Assembly (NCBI GenBank): GCA_033030425.1
Contig: JAUFSD010000002.1
Span: 1,116,001 to 1,180,000 of the forward strand
Origin: Verpa conica
Lineage: Eukaryota > Ascomycota > Pezizomycetes > Pezizales > Morchellaceae
Direction of reading: 5' to 3'
DNA length: 64,000 bases
Part shown: positions 58,949 through 64,000 of the stretch, one piece after another
Layout of the letters: each line of letters opens with the position of its first letter
How positions within the stretch are numbered: the stretch's first letter is position 1
Made by a program: the position numbers and the translations under genes
Notes under the pieces: generated by a model
Database searches by the model: none
What the model was told of the DNA's origin: nothing
Seen by the model: the letters and a program-made list of their open reading frames with translations, nothing else

Positions 58949-60506
58949 TTTGAATTGTAATTCTGTCGAGGGCTCGGGAAATAGGGGAAAGGGTAAACGG
59001 AGTCAATGCAGCTGAAGAAAGACAGAATATGTAGAGGGGTATTTTACTTGCGCTCGTGATATCTTGTCTGACGTAGAAGTGCAGGAGTACGGCGTTCGCC
59101 GAATACATTAACAACCCTAACCCTGAGACACACAACTAGCAAATAGCCCACTTCCTGAGTGATAGCCTATTTTGTATTTCGTGAGCTCAAGCATTTGATA
59201 TAATTTTCGGGACTGCTTTTTATGTATTTATGCTTATTTTTTCAGCTGGTATTCTTCTTGGCTCTTGGTTCGCTGGTACATGTATCATGGTTCCGTACAT
59301 ACTCGGAGCTAAAGAGGATCTAATATAATATGCCCCTTAAAACCGTTAGTTTAATTTCTTAGAGAATACAGCCCTCAGCTAATTTTTGGGTAGTAAGCGG
59401 CTATTTTTTTGTACTAGACCTTCTATATTATATAATTTTATGGATATATATACACAGATTAAAATACATTTATCTTTTCTTTCGATCGACAGATGACTAC
59501 AATTACAATCAGAGAATCAATTTAATCTTAACGGTAAATTTTTACACATGAATCGTAATATTGGCTGAAGTTTAAGGACTATACTAGCAGAAGAAACAAG
59601 AATAGGTGCCTTAATTTACCATAAACCCTCCACATAGATCTCCTAAGACAATATTCAGGATATATATATGAAAAAAAGAAAAGTTCTCTTATGCTAATAT
59701 ATAAACAAAAATATGCTAAGCCCTGGTAGGGTCTGTTACATCTCCAATATACTCAATAAACATTTATCCATTCAAACACTATGATCTAGTATTTGTGTAC
59801 AAATTCGGGGAGCAGGTCACCTACCTGGTGAAATAGTCTAGCTTAATTATCAGCTTAAATCCCATGTACCTATAATAGATTCATTCATTCATATCAGCTT
59901 AAATCGAGTGAGAATACATGACATGTATTTATAATCTAGGACTTTTCTATAGGATATTTGGTATAGCTAAAGGCTTGGAGTTGTGACCGGTCTATTACTC
60001 ATCTCTGTTCTTTGTTCGTCGCATTGATCTTATAGATTATTTATGGTCTGAACTTTAGTGTTGATTGAATCAAAGTTAGAACAAAGAATAGATCTTATCA
60101 CTACGGATATATATATTTCTTGCTGGTAATTAGACGTCTATGACGGGATATATTGATAAGAAGAGTAGGGTATTCCCATATGCGCATAGGTTATGGAGAT
60201 ATCGATAATATATTTAAAGGAAAGTTGTGTAGATTTTCTGTAAATACTCATATATACTATTTAGACTACGCAAATTACTATAAACTACGTGCTATATCCT
60301 TAAGTTCACATAGGAGAAACCGGAGGCTATATAGGTGTGTTACAGGATCTATTTCTTTGTTAGCATATATAACAATAAAATCCAGTAATGACATCTAACC
60401 GTTTTTCACATAAGTATTTATATAGAGGACCACTCCATCCTATATATTATAATAACATCTCCTGATAAAAGACCCCAAGATAGTTCAATACTAACATACA
60501 CCGGTC
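58949..60506. other. ribokinase promoter and AT-rich region
   Basis: About 160 bases upstream of the ribokinase start is AACCCTAACCCT (59113-59124), another telomere-like word. From 59200 to 60500 the sequence is very AT-rich, with a repeated ATCAGCTTAAATC word (near 59850 and 59895) but no coding signal. Confidence 0.4.
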
Positions 60507-61964
60507 ATGCGGGAAAACTCTAGTCCTTTAGATAGATACCTTAAGTCAAAATCAAGGCTTCATAATGCCACCCCCACCAATCAGGAAACAATCACTAGGA
60601 AGGAATCTGAGTTTTTTAAATTAGGAAACTTCAAGACTCCCGGGCAAATATCACAGAAGAAAGTACTGAAACGGAGAATTACACTAAAAACTATAGGACC
60701 GAAGCCGATAGGTCTCCATAATAAAAGAGCAGCGGCCCGAGAAAAAGAATCATCCTCACGGCGTCCTCAGGAGCGTGGAAAGACTAAGAATATTATAGAA
60801 CTCTCAAGGAACGCTGAATATATGAATCCTGTAGACATTTGCAAGGAAAGCAATAGTCAACTAGTAATTTCTGGCGAACCTGACGATATATTTGCTATTG
60901 GCTCTCGTAAGGGAAGTAGCATGAGCTTGTTTACTAAAAAGGATGATGAATTTACTACTAGATCTGGCAAAGGAAGTCGTGGAGTGTGGTTAGAAAATTC
61001 ATTTGGAACTACCCCGAAAAAAAAAACAGTTCACCTTCAAGGATATTCCAAAGAAAGGAAGATGATACCCCGACAAGGCCTCAAAGATCACTACAGGCTA
61101 AACAAAAAACGATAATTCCATTTCCACTTGTCGGTAACTGGTGGGATATATTAAAGATGACTGACGAGGCACGCGATTCTGTGAGTAATAATACTATGTT
61201 CCGTAGACCTTCTAGTTTTCAAGGTCTTTACTAAAGGATGATCTCGTAGTTTGTTGCCTTATTCAAAAAAACTCAACCAGTCAAAGAAATACAAATAAAG
61301 CATCTCTGGGACTCTGCTCTTAACATAGTATATAAGTGTGGGGAGGAATCAGGCGCTTGGGGAGGTGATCCACGTCGAGGGAAAGAACTCGCTGATTGGC
61401 GGGCAAATATGATCCTTTCGCATGACTTGACAATACCTGCACCAGTTTCATGGAATTCAAAGCAACAGGATTGTGATCCTCGACCAAGTGATAGCGAGCG
61501 TCGGACGTATACAGAGAACTTCCATAAAATGTACAACAATATGCGTGCCTGGCGGGTACGACAAAATACCTGGAAACCTGAATTACAAGTAAGATATGAT
61601 GAGGCGTCTGCCGTCGTAGACTCATTGAGGAGAAAATATCCGGACTTTCTTTGTAGGTTTCTCCTAGTTTTTTTTCAATGATTTAAAGGAGGACATAATC
61701 TAATCGGAAGACAGGGTTTTGTCTCCCATTGCCTAGTGGAAATTGGGAACATCTTCCACAGGACTATGTTCAAAGGCCTGGAGTAGAGTATTATACATGT
61801 GCTATAGAGTTGATAGAGCATGGGTTGGCAGGTGAGAGTAATTTGCGTATGGGCGAGAACTTAGAGGAAACAGGATAAAGTGGAAGCTGAGGTTTGTCTG
61901 GGATGTGAACGTGGGCAACCACCAAGGAAGAGATCTAAGGCTATTTTCTGAAGGTATAATATAG
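60507..61964 (+). CDS. Orphan multi-exon protein, with one uncertain frame junction
   Basis: I recognise no family. A first segment from the ATG at 60507 is basic and Ser/Lys-rich (SSPLDRYLKSKSRLHN, KVLKRRITLKTIGPKPIG). Coding then continues in another frame (TIIPFPLVGNWWDILKMTDE). The switch lies near 60990-61030, either through a short 41-base intron (GTTAGA donor at 60990, acceptor AACAG at 61030) or through a one-base change in the A10 run at 61017-61026. Further exons join well: a donor near 61220 leads to an exon from about 61279 (HLWDSALNIVYKCGEESGAW, ELADWRANMILSHDLTIPAP, YNNMRAWRVRQNTWKPELQ). A donor near 61650 leads to an exon from 61721 (PLPSGNWEHLPQDYVQRPG). A final exon (WKLRFVWDVNVGNHQGRDLR) stops at 61964. 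The C-terminal part is Trp-rich and looks folded. It may be intact or a recent pseudogene. Confidence 0.48.
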
Positions 61965-63033
61965 ATAAGGGGTTTATATTGAATGAGTTAACAGACAAGT
62001 AAGACATAATGGGTAATACAGATATTCTCGAGTTACATGTACTGGTTAATACTATGTATATATTGGGCTATGGGTCGAATTCAACCAATCCCGATCCTCG
62101 TAATCTAGAACGTAAGAACTATTAGCTACTTATACATATAAATCTCTAATAAATTTTGTATTACTGTTTTATGACTCTAGGGTTTATAAGGGCCGCTAGA
62201 TTGGATCTCTGTAGCACTAAAAAATATTGTTGAGGAACACGAGGTTCTATGCCAAGCCGATATAACCTCCCGATACAATCCGTAGTATTATGCAGCACTA
62301 CTAACGTAGGTGCGGGGAATTTCCCAACGATTCCCCCGAAAGTCCCATTTGCATGTGATTTTGGGATAATTTATATTCATGCAGGCCAACTCACTACATA
62401 ACATATATTCTTTTGAATAAATAGGGTGTCTGAACATGGAAGGCATAGGCCTACCCTAACCACCGTGAAGTGTGCCCTTAATTGTATTACTGTGGACAGA
62501 GATATTACTAGTAAGCGATTATGAATAGGTCTAAGGTATGATACTAGGGATATCGATCTAGCCTGCTGAAGCTTGATTCTGATAAGTACTGCGACTGTTT
62601 TATTTGTAGAAATTAATTCTACGTATATAGAGATATTTTTGAAAACTAATGACTATAGGCATGCTGAATTATATACAAATAACTCTGAGCACAACACCGC
62701 GCCAGGCGAGAGAACTGGTCCTGCATATGAGCCAAACGCGACCTACAGTGCATGGCACTGATCAATAGCATGAAGATAAGCGGTTATAACCCTGCTACAT
62801 TACCCCAACGCTCCCCTGGGTAAACTGGTTCACAAATACTTGCACTTAGAGCCGCATCCGTATTGTTGGCGTTTTCCACGTGAAATCCCCAACGGAATCT
62901 GAAACAACGTGGCAAACGCTGTGCAAAACACGCATAACTAGTCCTCTGGCTTCTGCTTGAGAGAGAAATACTTTGGTACTCCTGCCATACATCGCTATAA
63001 TCTCTCTACAACCATCTAGAGCTGAGAACTGGC
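61965..63033. other. AT-rich intergenic region and lipase-like promoter
   Basis: 1.07 kb; short frames only. The last 150 bases before the ATG are CT-rich (for example CTCTCTACAACC), as in a 5' leader. Confidence 0.4.
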
Positions 63034-64000
63034 ATGACCGAAAAAGAAGCTAACAAGATGTCTCAGAACGATAAAGTAGCCTCCTCATCCCTCATCACTC
63101 CGCCGCATGCAGCGTCGGGTCCAACCCTTCTACCAAGTCCCGTCGCATCACTTGTCTCAATAATCTCGAAATCTACTACAGTTTCAATCAGACTTGGATC
63201 AATAGTTGGAGGGGCTGCGCTTGCTAGCGCTCGGATCGGAACATTGACCGGGCTAGAGCTTGGAAGAGCTGCGATTGAAGGCATCTTAAACAGAGCTGGA
63301 CATGATGTTAATTCGAGACGAGGTATTGATGGCGGAGAAGAGCATGTAGAAGGGTGGACAGAAACTGGTGTAAGTAGGCGTTCATCTCACCTATAGCCTA
63401 CTTTTTAGCCTAATTTTTATAGATAAACCTACTTCGTTCTTCAATATCTTTGACTCAACTTCTCCTCTCAACCGGCTTTGAGATCTCTTCAACTACACTT
63501 ACTACACTCTCCTCTTTTGCCGAAACTTATGTTCTCACACTTGATTCAATTTTTGGCTCGACCGAGTCCTCACGTGCCATTTCAGCGATCGTAACCTTAA
63601 TCCGAAAAGAGTTCGACGAGAATACTGAAGGCGAAGGAAAGCTTGGAGCCGCAGATCTTATCATTGGGCTAACTTGTTTTGCGGTTCTACAAATAAAGAC
63701 ACAAGCAAGGAGCGATAAAGAGATACGAGTTGAGCTTGTTTGGGATGTAGTTGTTGATGAGATGAAGAAGAAAGTTGGTGCTACCCCAGCGGAGGGTAAG
63801 ACTGCTGCATCATTTGTTAGAGATGAGGAAATGGATTCGGTGTCTGTGTATAGTGGCCATGAGGATGAAATTGAGAATGGAAGTGGACTACCACCTATTT
63901 ATTTTGCGAGATTACCTCCGTGAGTGGGACCACCTCCAGGAAACTGAAAAACGACGGAATTACGTATACTGAGCCCCACTATTTATTTATTTACAGATCT
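63034..64000 (+). CDS. N-terminal part of a class 3 lipase family protein (runs off the window end)
   Basis: Exons are 63034-63369, 63423-63919 and 63997 onward; phases agree. The visible 277 residues hold SIRLGSIVGGAALASARIGT, LTGLELGRAAIEGILNRAG and LDSIFGSTESSRAISAIVTL then IRKEFDEN. I recognise these as the conserved N-terminal region that precedes the alpha/beta-hydrolase lipase domain in a family of large filamentous-fungal class 3 lipases, possibly diacylglycerol-lipase-like. The GxSxG catalytic part must lie beyond the window. An acidic linker (DEEMDSVSVYSGHEDEIENG) ends exon 2. The family call comes from remembered N-terminal patterns, so enzyme activity itself cannot be confirmed here. 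A second in-frame ATG at 63058 is an alternative start. Confidence 0.72.

Noticed and set aside
61273..61625. Two minus-strand frames of 88 and 101 codons
   Set aside because: Antisense to the Trp-rich exon of the orphan gene, which has better splice and composition support.

Overview
The window reads as nuclear DNA of a filamentous ascomycete (Pezizomycotina-like). Genes are split by many short introns of about 50-100 nt with GT..AG borders and CTAAC/CTGAC-type branch points. Gene content is typically fungal: LEU2, MSS51, LHS1, UTP10, a CFEM protein and a CAS1-type acetyltransferase. I cannot name genus or species. Exon borders were joined by hand from splice signals and reading-frame phase. 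Every multi-exon model given with exact exons sums to a whole number of codons.

Layout. 0-11 kb: 5' part of LEU2 (minus), a HERP/Usa1-like ubiquitin-domain ER membrane protein (minus), the mitochondrial COX1 translation activator MSS51 (plus), a CAS1/CASD1-type polysaccharide O-acetyltransferase (plus) and a small ribonucleotide-reductase-inhibitor-like protein with a PIP box (minus). 12-15 kb: the ER Hsp70-like chaperone LHS1, ending in HDEL. 15-18 kb: a hAT-like MITE and an orphan zinc-finger gene. 18-31 kb: cysteinyl-tRNA synthetase (minus), a DENND11/LCHN-like protein (plus), the large U3 snoRNP scaffold UTP10 (minus) and an RRN10-like Pol I factor (plus). 31-39.9 kb: an AT-rich, gene-poor stretch with a nested MITE cluster, one sugar transporter and a broken F-box/ankyrin gene. 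39.9-49.2 kb: a dense block with a SUMO-targeted ubiquitin ligase subunit (Rfp1/Slx5-like), an orphan ORF, PRP19, LSM3, a divergent EF-hand/centrin-like protein and NMD3. 49-64 kb: mostly AT-rich, with isolated genes for a secreted DJ-1/PfpI-like protein lacking the nucleophile cysteine, a CFEM GPI protein, ribokinase, an orphan multi-exon gene and the start of a class 3 lipase-like protein.

How it fits together. Information-processing genes dominate: rRNA synthesis and processing (RRN10-like, UTP10), ribosome export (NMD3), splicing (PRP19, LSM3) and translation (CysRS, MSS51). Two divergent pairs, UTP10/RRN10-like and PRP19/LSM3, join partners of the same process across one intergenic promoter. 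I see no operon, CRISPR array, confident tRNA or rRNA gene, or secondary-metabolite cluster. I found no clearly new multi-gene system. The most unusual structures are the nested MITE cluster at 32.7-33.7 kb, the DJ-1-like pseudoenzyme and the orphan gene at 60.5 kb.
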